Positions 1 to 7,674 of a stretch of DNA of 64,000 nucleotides are shown piece by piece. This DNA is from Bacterioplanes sp. (lineage in GTDB: Bacteria > Pseudomonadota > Gammaproteobacteria > Pseudomonadales > Oceanobacteraceae). A program made the position numbers and the translations under genes. Within the stretch, counting starts at the first letter, position 1, and each line of letters starts with the position of its first letter. The notes under the pieces were generated by a model. That model was not told the origin of the DNA and searched no databases. It saw only the letters and a program-made list of their open reading frames with translations. The stretch is from the NCBI GenBank assembly GCA_014859445.1, contig JACUUC010000009.1, forward strand, positions 1-64,000. Direction: 5' to 3'.

Positions 1-273
1 ACGAGGCGTTTTAGGCTTTTCCTTTTCTTTTCCTTCCCCGCCTTTTTCTTTTCCATCGCCGCCACCCTCGCCGCCACCCTCGCCGCCACCATCTTTGCCT
101 TTTGGCGCACCTTTCATCAATCCCGGCGCTCCCGCGCCTGCTCGACCAATTGCCATGATATTATTCTGGCCGTCGCGCTCGCCCAAGTCGGCATGATCGC
201 TAATACCCATCCAGCGCAAGACAGCATTGGGTAACTCCCAAGTGAGTGAGAAAGACTTGTACGCAGCGAAAAC
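1..273 (-). CDS. Truncated reading frame with Gly/Glu/Lys-rich tail (partial)
   Basis: On the minus strand one frame stays open from a stop at 274-276 to the left edge, so the C-terminus lies outside the window. It reads about 91 residues: a segment with KSFSLTWELPNAVLRWMGI and DLGERDGQNNIMAIGRAG, then a low-complexity tail rich in Gly, Glu and Lys made of GGGE units followed by KEK-rich sequence. The first ATG in frame is at 210 and has no visible ribosome binding site, and the well-formed sequence before it suggests that the true N-terminus has been lost. I do not recognise the family. The neighbouring hicAB pair begins right behind the break, so an insertion or deletion may have cut this gene. 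A competing frame on the same strand (117-311) looks like a shadow. Confidence 0.45.
58..93. repeat. Three tandem 12-bp units
   Basis: The unit GCCGCCACCCTC occurs three times head to tail; the third copy ends in ATC instead of CTC. On the minus strand it encodes the Gly-Gly-Gly-Glu/Asp repeats of the truncated frame, so it is an in-frame coding microsatellite that could expand or contract without a frameshift. Confidence 0.8.
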
Positions 274-286
274 CTAGAGTTATAGG

Positions 287-326
287 AGCTATAGCTGCTT
301 GACGAAGGCATAGCGAGGGTTATAAT
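287..326 (+). promoter_or_regulatory. Promoter and possible HicB operator ahead of hicA
   Basis: A TTGACG -35 (299-304) and a TATAAT -10 (321-326) are separated by 16 bp, a strong sigma-70 match. Immediately upstream, at 287-296, lies the perfect palindrome AGCTATAGCT, which would suit autoregulation by the ribbon-helix-helix domain of HicB. Transcription would start near 333, which argues against translation from the ATG at 341 and for the TTG at 374. The promoter call rests on sequence; the operator role is inference. Confidence 0.6.
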
Positions 327-373
327 AACCCCAATACCAAATGGAATGGCTACTGCCTAAAAGGGAGGGGCGA

Positions 374-553
374 TTGAACAGCCGAATGATCATCAAAGAA
401 CTTGAAGCGGATGGATGGCAACTTATTGGGGTAAGGGGTTCTCATCATTACTACAAGCATACGACCAAAACTGGAAAAGTGACGGTGCCACACCCTAAAA
501 AAGATTTGCCACCCAAAACAATCCAGTCGATTAGACGGCAGGCTCAGCTCTAA
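374..553 (+). CDS. hicA: HicA-type mRNA interferase toxin
   Basis: HicA toxins are small double-stranded-RNA-binding-fold ribonucleases that cleave mRNA. The 59-residue product has the family pattern: LIKELEADGW-like start, the catalytic-histidine segment RGSHHYYKH, and the closing motif VPHPKKDLPPKTIQSIRRQA. The frame is open from an ATG at 341, but I prefer the TTG at 374: a strong AGGGAGGGG ribosome binding site sits about 5 nt before it, family members start at this point, and the ATG would lie almost at the predicted transcription start. It is followed 98 nt later by hicB, forming a type II toxin-antitoxin pair. The pair sits beside a broken gene, consistent with an accessory insertion. 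Confidence 0.85.
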   Translation: MNSRMIIKELEADGWQLIGVRGSHHYYKHTTKTGKVTVPHPKKDLPPKTIQSIRRQAQL

Positions 554-651
554 CTTGAGCCTATTGCACTGAACCACCGGCCATACAAATTGGTGGACCA
601 TATAGAACGTACGAACAAATACACCACGAAAAGCACCTTGAGGGACTAACC

Positions 652-1065
652 ATGAAATTCCCCATAGCAATTGAAATTGGCAACGAAACACAAGCGTACG
701 GCGTAGAATTTCCTGACATTCCAGGTTGCCTTTCTGCCGGAGACACACTCGATGAAGCGATTGAAAACGCTCATGAAGCACTAAAAGGCTATATGGAGTT
801 TTTATTTGAAGAAGGAGACCCAGTACCAGACGCTGGTTCGATCGAGGAGCACCGGAAAAATCCAGAATATGCCGACCGCGTATGGGCGCTGGTAGACGTT
901 GACATCACCCCTTACTTAGGAAAGTCGCAAAAAATCAACGTCACTTTGCCTGAACGTCTCATCAAACGCATTGATGAAATCGTGTCATCCAATCCGCGCT
1001 ACGGTAGTCGATCTGGATTTTTGGCACAGGCGGCCTTGGATGAACTAAAGACCCTTCACGCATAA
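652..1065 (+). CDS. hicB: HicB-type antitoxin
   Basis: This 137-residue protein has two parts. The N-terminal half carries the degenerate RNase-H-like HicB fold, with YGVEFPDIPGCLSAGDTLDEA and a following helix ending LKGYME. The C-terminal part (about 105-137) is a ribbon-helix-helix-like DNA-binding segment, INVTLPERLIKRIDEIV followed by SRSGFLAQAALDEL. HicB neutralises HicA by blocking its active site and normally represses its own promoter; the palindrome ahead of hicA is a candidate operator. A GAGGGA ribosome binding site precedes the ATG. The toxin-first order matches the usual hicAB arrangement. Confidence 0.88.
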   Translation: MKFPIAIEIGNETQAYGVEFPDIPGCLSAGDTLDEAIENAHEALKGYMEFLFEEGDPVPDAGSIEEHRKNPEYADRVWALVDVDITPYLGKSQKINVTLPERLIKRIDEIVSSNPRYGSRSGFLAQAALDELKTLHA

Positions 1066-1129
1066 CACGTTGTTTTTTTCCTATTTAACCAATACCGACT
1101 CACTCACCAAGCAACAACGCAACGTCAAA

Positions 1130-1146
1130 GGCTGGCAGCGCCAGCC
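1130..1146. repeat. Short inverted repeat in the hicB-gdhA spacer
   Basis: GGCTGGC and GCCAGCC flank a 3-base loop. Neither strand shows a clear T-run after it, so terminator function is uncertain. The rest of the roughly 300-bp spacer between hicB and gdhA is AT-rich, especially 1225-1280, and presumably holds the gdhA promoter; I could not fix its hexamers. Confidence 0.35.
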
Positions 1147-1364
1147 TCAAACCCACCACCCTAAAAATGCACCAAATCTGTGCCCTATCCAATTATCGCC
1201 ACGATTGCCGCACCTCGATGGTGCAAATTAAAAAAGTTTGTCAAGTTTGTTAAATAAAAATTTCATTTCGTCTTTTTTTTGGCAAGAATGTCCGCCTTTT
1301 TCAGTAAGCCATTCCGTTCTGTAACGGCTTATACCGATTGTCCGTTGTTTAAATGAGGTCGATT

Positions 1365-2708
1365 ATGCGTTATCAATCTGTGCATGAGTTCTTAGATTAC
1401 GTCGCTCAACGAGATCCAGGTCAACCAGAATACCTGCAAGCCGTTGCCGAAGTGATGGAAAGCCTATGGCCCTTCATCGCCGAAAACCCCCGTTATGCCG
1501 AGCATGGATTGCTGGACCGTTTGATCGAACCCGAGCGCATTATTCAGTTCCGTGTGTCTTGGGTTGATGACAATGGCGAAACGCACGTTAACCGTGGTTT
1601 CCGCATTCAACATAATTCGGCCATTGGCCCGTATAAAGGCGGTTTGCGCTTCCATCCGTCGGTGAATCAGTCGGTACTGAAGTTTTTGGCGTTTGAGCAA
1701 ACCTTCAAAAACGCGTTAACGACACTGCCAATGGGCGGTGGTAAAGGCGGCTCTGACTTTGATCCTAAAGGTAAGAGCCGTGGCGAAATCATGCGTTTCT
1801 GCCAGTCGTTCATTACCGAACTGTATCGCCACATTGGTTCCGATACCGACGTACCTGCCGGTGACATCGGCGTCGGTGGTCGTGAAATTGGCTACATGAC
1901 CGGCATGTTGAAAAAAATCACCAACCGCTCCGATTGCGTATTCACAGGTAAAGGTTTGACCTTTGGTGGCTCGTTGATTCGCCCAGAAGCGACCGGCTAC
2001 GGCACGGTGTATTTCGCCGAAGAAATGCTGCGCCACACACGTCGTTCAATGGAAGGCTTAAAAGTCGGTGTGTCTGGCTCGGGTAACGTGGCTCAATACG
2101 CCATCGAAAAAGCGTTGCATCTTGGCGCCCACGTTATCACCATTTCGGACTCATCCGGCACGGTACACGACGCCGAAGGCTTCACACCGGAAAAACTGGC
2201 CTTGCTGATGAAAATCAAAAATGAGCAGTACGGTCGTGTAAAAGAATACGCCGAGGCCGTCGGTGCCGAATTCATTGAAGGCAAAACACCTTGGCACATT
2301 CCGATGGAAGTGGCTTTGCCGTGCGCTACTCAAAACGAACTGCAAGGCGACGATGCCAAGGCGCTGCTGGCTAACGGTGTTATCTGCGTGGCCGAGGGCG
2401 CGAACATGCCGTGTACCGCCGAAGCCATCGCGATCTTTGAAGGCAATGGGGTGCTGTATGCCCCAGGTAAAGCCAGCAATGCCGGTGGTGTTGCCACATC
2501 GGGCCTGGAAATGAGCCAAAACGCCATGCGCCTATCGTGGACGTCAGAAGAAGTGGATCGTCGCTTGTTGGAAATCATGCAAGGCATCCATCGCGCTTGT
2601 TTACGTTACGGCACTCGCCCAGACGGTACAGTGAACTACTCAGACGGCGCCAACATCGCAGGTTTCGTTAAAGTGGCCGAAGCCATGCTGGCACAAGGCG
2701 TTGTCTAA
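1365..2708 (+). CDS. gdhA: Glutamate dehydrogenase, NADP-type
   Basis: GdhA makes L-glutamate from 2-oxoglutarate, ammonium and NADPH in the cytoplasm. The 447-residue product has the same length as E. coli GdhA and close similarity throughout: IGPYKGGLRFHPSVN and LPMGGGKGGSDFDPKGKS around the substrate lysines (about 91 and 127), DIGVGGREIGYM, the nucleotide-binding segment VSGSGNVAQYAIEKA, and NAGGVATSGLEMSQNA. The frame opens at an ATG at 1353, but the ATG at 1365 is preferred because AGGT lies about 6 nt before it and it gives the canonical length. It is transcribed alone. Confidence 0.96.
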   Translation: MRYQSVHEFLDYVAQRDPGQPEYLQAVAEVMESLWPFIAENPRYAEHGLLDRLIEPERIIQFRVSWVDDNGETHVNRGFRIQHNSAIGPYKGGLRFHPSVNQSVLKFLAFEQTFKNALTTLPMGGGKGGSDFDPKGKSRGEIMRFCQSFITELYRHIGSDTDVPAGDIGVGGREIGYMTGMLKKITNRSDCVFTGKGLTFGGSLIRPEATGYGTVYFAEEMLRHTRRSMEGLKVGVSGSGNVAQYAIEKALHLGAHVITISDSSGTVHDAEGFTPEKLALLMKIKNEQYGRVKEYAEAVGAEFIEGKTPWHIPMEVALPCATQNELQGDDAKALLANGVICVAEGANMPCTAEAIAIFEGNGVLYAPGKASNAGGVATSGLEMSQNAMRLSWTSEEVDRRLLEIMQGIHRACLRYGTRPDGTVNYSDGANIAGFVKVAEAMLAQGVV

Positions 2709-2729
2709 CACGGTTTAGCCTTTCCTTGC

Positions 2730-2758
2730 GCGCAGTGGCATAACACCTGTCACTGCGC
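2730..2758 (+). terminator. Probable terminator after gdhA
   Basis: GCGCAGTG and CACTGCGC form an 8-bp perfect stem around a 13-base loop, followed by a pyrimidine-rich ATTCCTTCCTG stretch. The T-run is imperfect, so it may be a weak intrinsic terminator. Confidence 0.5.
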
Positions 2759-2890
2759 ATTCCTTCCTGCTGTCCTCCGCCATCGTTTTCTTATCCGCAG
2801 AATAAGACCGTTTAGCGTACAATCATTGGGTTGTGGCAAAAGTTGGTCTATAGTCATTGTCCAGTGATTGATTTGGGATGGACCCTAACG

Positions 2891-4282
2891 ATGACCCTAC
2901 CTGCCTTTTTTAGCAAAGCACTTGAACGTCTTCACTCTCGACACCGTCAACACCATGACGAGGAGCACATGTACCTTATGCAAAGCAATCCTCCTGCCTC
3001 ATACTCGGGTAACGTCATCAACACGATTTACTTACAAGACGCCCATGGACAGGTTCAGGTGTTGGTGCCGGGCAATCGTATGCTCGATTTAAACCAACTA
3101 GCCTTGCAGCTGGGTCGGCAGTTTTCGGCCCTCACGCACGATGAATTGGAACGCATTAAGCAGAGACATAAGCTCAGCGAGCTGACAGCGTTACCGAACA
3201 TGGACAGTTTGGTTGACGAGCACCTGTTACAACAGCCCGAGCTATTCATCATTACCGATGAAAATCAGCCTTGGCAGAAAATCAGCGGCGAGACATTCCG
3301 CCAGCACACAACCAGCTCGCAAATTGGCAATTACAGCGCCTCATTAACAACCGACGTTCATCACCTCAATGCGCATCAAGATCTGGATGACGTGCATGCC
3401 GCTATTCAACAATTCACCCCGTTACGGATTCGTCAGCGATTGGCAGAAACCTTGGATTTGCCGCCACTACCCGAAACCGCTAAACGCATCATTGAGCTGC
3501 GTGTCGACCCGAAAGCCGATACCGTATCATTAGCGCAAGCCGTTGAAATGGATCCCGGCATGGCCGCTCAGGTCGTGAGTTGGGCACGTTCACCGTATTA
3601 TGGGGTACGCGGCGAAGTAAAAACGGTCGAAGATGCCGTGCTGCGCGTTCTGGGCTTTGACTTGGTGATCAATTTGGCATTGGGCTTAGCGCTTGGTCGC
3701 TCGATATCCGTACCAAAGTCGGGCCCACATGGTTATGCCCCCTACTGGCAACAAGCCGTGGTGACGGCCACCTTGTGCGGCGAGTTGGTACGCGCCATGC
3801 CAAGCCGCCATCGTCCGAACGCGGGCTTAGCCTACCTTTGTGGGTTGCTGCATAACTTTGGCTATCTGGTGTTGGGGCATATCTTTCCACCCCAATTTTC
3901 GTTGATTAACCGCCATATCGAAGCCAACCCACACATCAACCGCCTCTATATTGAGCGGCATCTGCTTGGCATGACGCGCGAACAGGTTTCTGGCTGCCTA
4001 ATGCAACAATGGCACATGCCCGATGAATTGGTGCTGGCAACTCGCCACCAACACAACCCCATGTACACCGGCGATCATGCGGATTACGCGCATTTACTGT
4101 ACGTTGCCAGTCGCAGTTTACGTCGACACGGTTTCGGGGATGGTCCATTTGAACGTTGTGAGCCCACGGTACTGGACGCACTGGCCCTGCGCGAAGAGCA
4201 AGTGGATGAAATCACCGCCAATGTGTTGGCCAAGCGCGACAATTTGGACGAGATGGTGAGCATGCTGACCAACGCGGCCTAA
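2891..4282 (+). CDS. YbaK-like plus HDOD domain signalling protein
   Basis: This protein of about 463 residues combines two modules. Residues about 35-150 resemble the YbaK/aminoacyl-tRNA deacylase-like domain (HGQVQVLVPGNRMLDLNQLA, then TALPNMDSLVDEHLL). Residues about 185-400 are an HDOD domain: LDLPPLPETAKRIIEL, AVEMDPGMAAQVVSWARSPY, VEDAVLRVLGFDLVINLALG, and a LLHNFGYLVLGHI helix. HDOD proteins are non-catalytic relatives of HD phosphohydrolases used in bacterial signalling, often with motility or cyclic-di-GMP circuits. The reading frame continues upstream to 2831; the ATG at 2891 is my choice, with only a weak GGGA-type ribosome binding site. A second HDOD gene lies at 42092-42970. Function and partners cannot be read from context. 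Confidence 0.8.
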   Translation: MTLPAFFSKALERLHSRHRQHHDEEHMYLMQSNPPASYSGNVINTIYLQDAHGQVQVLVPGNRMLDLNQLALQLGRQFSALTHDELERIKQRHKLSELTALPNMDSLVDEHLLQQPELFIITDENQPWQKISGETFRQHTTSSQIGNYSASLTTDVHHLNAHQDLDDVHAAIQQFTPLRIRQRLAETLDLPPLPETAKRIIELRVDPKADTVSLAQAVEMDPGMAAQVVSWARSPYYGVRGEVKTVEDAVLRVLGFDLVINLALGLALGRSISVPKSGPHGYAPYWQQAVVTATLCGELVRAMPSRHRPNAGLAYLCGLLHNFGYLVLGHIFPPQFSLINRHIEANPHINRLYIERHLLGMTREQVSGCLMQQWHMPDELVLATRHQHNPMYTGDHADYAHLLYVASRSLRRHGFGDGPFERCEPTVLDALALREEQVDEITANVLAKRDNLDEMVSMLTNAA

Positions 4283-4305
4283 CCACCGCGCCGTCCAACA
4301 TCGGC

Positions 4306-5100
4306 TTACCCCGCTTGCGGTAACTGACGCTGCACCGCCTGCAACCACTGCTGCAACGGTGCCTGTCGGTATTCGATAATCAGCGCCTGCAATTCCTCAT
4401 TGGACGTTCGGCGATGAACATACAACAAAAATTCGTGCACTTGCTGTTGTAATTGCTGTGGCCAATTTGCCTCTGGCTGCCAGTCGCTAAGCACCGCCTG
4501 CAAGTGTGGGTACACGCCTTGTCGAGTTCGCTGCATCAAGGCCGAAAAGTGCATCGCCCGATCCAATTCGGCGATCAATTGTTGCCGCTCTTGCATGGGC
4601 GGCTGAGCACGCAATCGTGCAATATATGCACGGTAATCGTCACTGGCTTGCGCTTGAATGGCCTGCTGTTCTAATTGTCGAGCTCGCGTCATGCGCGGCT
4701 GTACCAGCGCCTCTTGCAAGGCCTGCCATGCGGGTTCCTCATCCGCCAGTACCTGTCGTAACTGCTCACTGATTTGCGTTGGCGACCAGTGTTGCGCCAA
4801 GCGACTGACGACACGATACTGCAAACCCAATGGCGCTTGCTGTTCATTCAGCACCTGCTGCGCCACATGCCGTGCTTGCTGTGATAACCCCAGCAAACCG
4901 GATAAATCCAATATGTTGTTTTGATACACGAGCCACGCTGTTTGCTCACGATCGTCCGTTGTCTCATTGACCGCTTCAGGCGCCACAAGGTGCGGTTCAT
5001 CCGGCAACAAGGTGTTCTGGGCTGGGACATTGGCCTGTAACGGCAACGCAACGACCGTTAACACCACCATCAGTGCATACATCGCACTCTTTTTCATCAC
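4306..5100 (-). CDS. Secreted or periplasmic protein of unknown function
   Basis: I do not recognise this 264-residue protein. It begins with a clear signal peptide (MMKKSAMYALMVVLTVVALP, cleavage probably after LQA near residue 23), so it is exported. The mature part is rich in Gln, Leu and Ala, predicted helical, with segments such as ILDLSGLLGLSQQARHVAQQ and a C-terminal HRRTSNEELQALI-like helix; that general look recalls DUF2059-type periplasmic proteins, but I cannot claim membership. Its ATG overlaps the stop of the upstream symporter gene as ATGA, so the two are translationally coupled. Start could be either of two adjacent ATGs. Confidence 0.6.
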   Translation of the reverse strand: MMKKSAMYALMVVLTVVALPLQANVPAQNTLLPDEPHLVAPEAVNETTDDREQTAWLVYQNNILDLSGLLGLSQQARHVAQQVLNEQQAPLGLQYRVVSRLAQHWSPTQISEQLRQVLADEEPAWQALQEALVQPRMTRARQLEQQAIQAQASDDYRAYIARLRAQPPMQERQQLIAELDRAMHFSALMQRTRQGVYPHLQAVLSDWQPEANWPQQLQQQVHEFLLYVHRRTSNEELQALIIEYRQAPLQQWLQAVQRQLPQAG

Positions 5101-6374
5101 CGAACTTCTCCTGCATCTGAATGTTGATATTGAGTGATATTGAGAGACCCTTCACTGTGTGCGACGGTCACCGCCACCACGCTATCACCCGTCACGTTCA
5201 CGGCGGTACGCATCATATCCAAGATCCGATCAACGCCAACAATCATGGCTATGCCCTCCAGCGGCAATCCGACTTGCTGCAACACCATGGCCAGCGTAAT
5301 CAAACCAACCCCCGGCACACCAGCGGTACCAATCGACGCCAACATGGCCGTGATCACCACCATAGCATAATCCAACAAACTCAGTTCCAGACCAAAGGCT
5401 TGCGCAATGAAGACCGTCGCGACCCCCTGCATAATGGCCGTGCCATCCATGTTAATGGTAGCCCCAAGAGGAATGACAAAAGACGCTACTCGAGTATTCA
5501 CACCCAAACGGTGTTCAGCGTTGCGCAATGTCACAGGAATGGTGGCCGTACTGGACGCTGTGCTAAAGGCAAACAATTGCACTGAGCGCATTTTTTGCAC
5601 AAAAGGCCAAGGAGAGAGACGGGTCAGCAGCGTCAATATGAGTGGATAAACAAAAAATGCATGTATCAGAAGCACCAGCGTCACCGTCATCATGTACTTA
5701 GCCAGATCACCGACAACACCAATGCCCTGATCTGCAAACAACGGAAACAACAAGCTAAAGACGCCATAAGGCGCAAATGACAGCAATATCGTCACCAGCT
5801 TCATCAGTACCGCATTCCAATCCGTAAACTGTGCAGCAATGCGTTCACCAGCAGCACCCGCGTGCGCAATGGCAATGCCAATCAATAGCGCAAAAACAAT
5901 CACCTGCAGCATTTTGCCTTCGGTCATCGCTTGAAACGGATTGGTTGGAAAGATATTGGCGAGCGTATCCAATAACGACACTGGGGGCGGCGCTACGTAT
6001 TCCACGTCGGAGGAGATCTCAACGCCAATACCGGGATTGATGACGTTCGCCAATCCCAATGCCAAGCTGATCGCAATACCGGTGGTGATGAGATACAAAC
6101 CAATGGCTTTGACACTGATTCGCCCCAATGACAGCTGATCACCCAGATGACAGACGCCGCAGACTAACGAGACAAAAACGAGCGGCACCACCAACACCAT
6201 AATGCTGGCCATGAAGATTTTACCACCGAGGTAAAAGACGCCATCCGCCAGCACATCACGCAACAGCCATGCGAGGGTTTCATGATCGCTGTACGTGATC
6301 AACAGAACTTGCGCCACGCTGCCCAATACAATGGCAGCGATCATGGCAATCACTATTTGACGCGTTAACGACAT
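5097..6374 (-). CDS. Dicarboxylate/amino acid:cation symporter (DAACS/SDF family)
   Basis: An inner-membrane secondary transporter of 425 residues in the GltP/DctA/GltPh family, importing glutamate, aspartate or C4-dicarboxylates with Na+ or H+. Visible signatures are the serine-rich hairpin segment STASSTATIPVTLRNAE, the cation-site motif NMDGTAIMQG, and the substrate-binding transmembrane segment VDRILDMMRTAVNVTGDSV, in which the Asp and the Arg-Thr-Asn residues of the family are kept. The extracellular region of the first half carries EISSDVEYVAPPPVSLLDTL. Substrate cannot be fixed from sequence. The downstream exported protein overlaps by 4 nt and is probably co-expressed. Confidence 0.9.
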   Translation of the reverse strand: MSLTRQIVIAMIAAIVLGSVAQVLLITYSDHETLAWLLRDVLADGVFYLGGKIFMASIMVLVVPLVFVSLVCGVCHLGDQLSLGRISVKAIGLYLITTGIAISLALGLANVINPGIGVEISSDVEYVAPPPVSLLDTLANIFPTNPFQAMTEGKMLQVIVFALLIGIAIAHAGAAGERIAAQFTDWNAVLMKLVTILLSFAPYGVFSLLFPLFADQGIGVVGDLAKYMMTVTLVLLIHAFFVYPLILTLLTRLSPWPFVQKMRSVQLFAFSTASSTATIPVTLRNAEHRLGVNTRVASFVIPLGATINMDGTAIMQGVATVFIAQAFGLELSLLDYAMVVITAMLASIGTAGVPGVGLITLAMVLQQVGLPLEGIAMIVGVDRILDMMRTAVNVTGDSVVAVTVAHSEGSLNITQYQHSDAGEVR

Positions 6375-6403
6375 GGCTTCACCCTAGCTTGGTGTGAAAG
6401 ACC

Positions 6404-6778
6404 CTAGCCTTTCTTTTTGTTTTTTAAGTGCTTCATCGCACCTTGGAACCACATGAACTGCGATAAATCACCGCTGACCTGAATGTCTTTTTCTTGGATG
6501 GCCTTCATGAACGCATTTTTGTCTTTCGACGTCATGATACGCACACCCGTATCCTGATCTTTAAAGGCAATGGTAAACGCCGGCTCCGACAATGCCTTAG
6601 CGCGACTCTTCACACGCTCATTGGCAATCACAAACTGACGCACGATAGCACCATCGGCCGTCTGGATTTGGAAGCCAATGTCTTTGCCCGCGATTTGCTG
6701 CTGGAAGTTCGGGTTTTTCTTAGCGGCTTTTTTCATAAGCAGGCTCAAGGCCCACAATAAGAGACGAAATTTCAACAT
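6404..6778 (-). CDS. SCP2-like lipid-binding domain protein
   Basis: This 124-residue protein resembles the SCP2 sterol-carrier fold: a helical N-terminus, strands FQIQTADGAIVRQFVI and AFTIAFKDQDTGVRIMTS, then a helix KNAFMKAIQEKDIQVSGDLS and a closing MWFQGAMKHLK with a lysine-rich tail. In proteobacteria such domains bind lipids or isoprenoid intermediates (UbiJ is one example), but this is a stand-alone protein and its ligand is unknown. It lies just downstream of the DUF1415 gene with a 2-nt gap, so they are probably co-transcribed from the hupB direction. Confidence 0.6.
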   Translation of the reverse strand: MLKFRLLLWALSLLMKKAAKKNPNFQQQIAGKDIGFQIQTADGAIVRQFVIANERVKSRAKALSEPAFTIAFKDQDTGVRIMTSKDKNAFMKAIQEKDIQVSGDLSQFMWFQGAMKHLKNKKKG

Positions 6779-6780
6779 GG

Positions 6781-7308
6781 TTATTCCTGTTCGTGAAAGA
6801 CGCGTGATTTTGCCAGAGATGGCATCACCTTTAATAGCCCTTCTCGGCCTAATCGGCGCAAATGTCGTTGATTTCGCTCGGGTATTCGTTCGGGATACTC
6901 AATGGTCGCTAGCGCCTGCTCAATATCGGCTTCACGAATGATGTGCAACATAGGATAGGGGGAGCGATTGGTGTAATGACTCATGTCCTCTTCGTCTTCA
7001 CCAGCAAACACATAATTTGGGTGAAACGTAGCCAGCTGCAATAAGCCTTCGTATCCCATTTGCTGCAATAAACGCTCACAAATTTCGACCCAATGCCAAT
7101 ACTCATGAAAATCATGCAAGCAATGAGTGCTGACAAACAACGCGGTGGGTAATTCATTCGAATCGGCTTCAGCCATCTGTTGCAAGAGATCCATCAACGC
7201 ATGAGTTACACGCTCAAGGTCACTCTCGGCTGAGACATGAATGGGCATCCGATCAAAGACCGGATGTGCGAAGGGGCACAACCCTTCGCCTATCACCAGC
7301 TGCTTCAC
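6781..7308 (-). CDS. DUF1415 family protein
   Basis: The conserved features of DUF1415 are visible: VIGEGLCPFAHPVFDR near the start, LFVSTHCLHDFHEYWHWVE, LATFHPNYVFAGEDEEDM and TNRSPYPMLHIIREADIE. No biochemical function is known to me. The only conventional start in frame is the GTG at 7308, giving 175 residues, yet the family-like sequence (REWVKQ, as in xRWVEQAVIGLNLCPFA relatives) continues in frame upstream across the short gap to hupB, with no ATG, GTG or TTG available there. The true N-terminus is therefore uncertain. It follows hupB by 35 nt. Confidence 0.75.
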   Translation of the reverse strand: MKQLVIGEGLCPFAHPVFDRMPIHVSAESDLERVTHALMDLLQQMAEADSNELPTALFVSTHCLHDFHEYWHWVEICERLLQQMGYEGLLQLATFHPNYVFAGEDEEDMSHYTNRSPYPMLHIIREADIEQALATIEYPERIPERNQRHLRRLGREGLLKVMPSLAKSRVFHEQE

Positions 7309-7343
7309 CCACTCTCGGGTGAGCTGCTCTGCCTGTAACGCGC

Positions 7344-7616
7344 TTATTGCACAGACTCTTTCAACGCTTTGCCTGGTTTAAAGGCAGGTACTTTGGCCGC
7401 CGCGATGGTGATCGGTGCACCCGTTTGTGGGTTCTTACCCTGACGCTCTGCACGTTGACGTACTTCAAACGTACCAAAACCAATCAAGCTGACACTGTCA
7501 CCTTCACTCAGCGCTTTGCTGATTTGATCCGTAATCACATTCAATACTTCGGCCGCTTTTTCTTTGCTCAGATCGGCTTTTTCTGCAATGGCCGCAGCCA
7601 ACTCAGGTTTACGCAT
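7344..7616 (-). CDS. hupB: DNA-binding protein HU
   Basis: A 90-residue nucleoid protein of the HU/IHF family with the full pattern: MRKPELAAAIAEKADLSKEK, the GFGTFEVRQRAERQGKNPQTG arm including the R-x-GRNPQTG-type signature and intercalating Pro, and the end VPAFKPGKALKESV. HU bends and constrains DNA as a dimer. A GGAA-type ribosome binding site precedes the ATG. The order HU-rubredoxin reductase-rubredoxin is also what I recall from Pseudomonas. Whether it is the alpha or beta form is a judgement; single-HU genomes usually carry the hupB type. Confidence 0.93.
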   Translation of the reverse strand: MRKPELAAAIAEKADLSKEKAAEVLNVITDQISKALSEGDSVSLIGFGTFEVRQRAERQGKNPQTGAPITIAAAKVPAFKPGKALKESVQ

Positions 7617-7674
7617 GGCAATATTCCTTGTTCTTAAATAGGCAATGGCCTTCTGGCCAGTTTCAACAATCGAG

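Noticed and set aside
58-93. CRISPR array
   Set aside because: The 12-bp units are directly adjacent without spacers, and they encode a Gly-rich tail in frame.
117-311. 64-residue gene on the minus strand
   Set aside because: It runs in a competing frame to the one encoding the Gly/Glu/Lys tail, with a Ser-rich start of random appearance and no ribosome binding site.
1130-1146. Intrinsic terminator of hicAB
   Set aside because: The 7-bp stem has no T-run on either side, so it is kept only as an inverted repeat.
5121-5780. Antisense genes over the symporter
   Set aside because: Several plus-strand frames overlap the strongly recognisable symporter and look like shadows of its codon bias.
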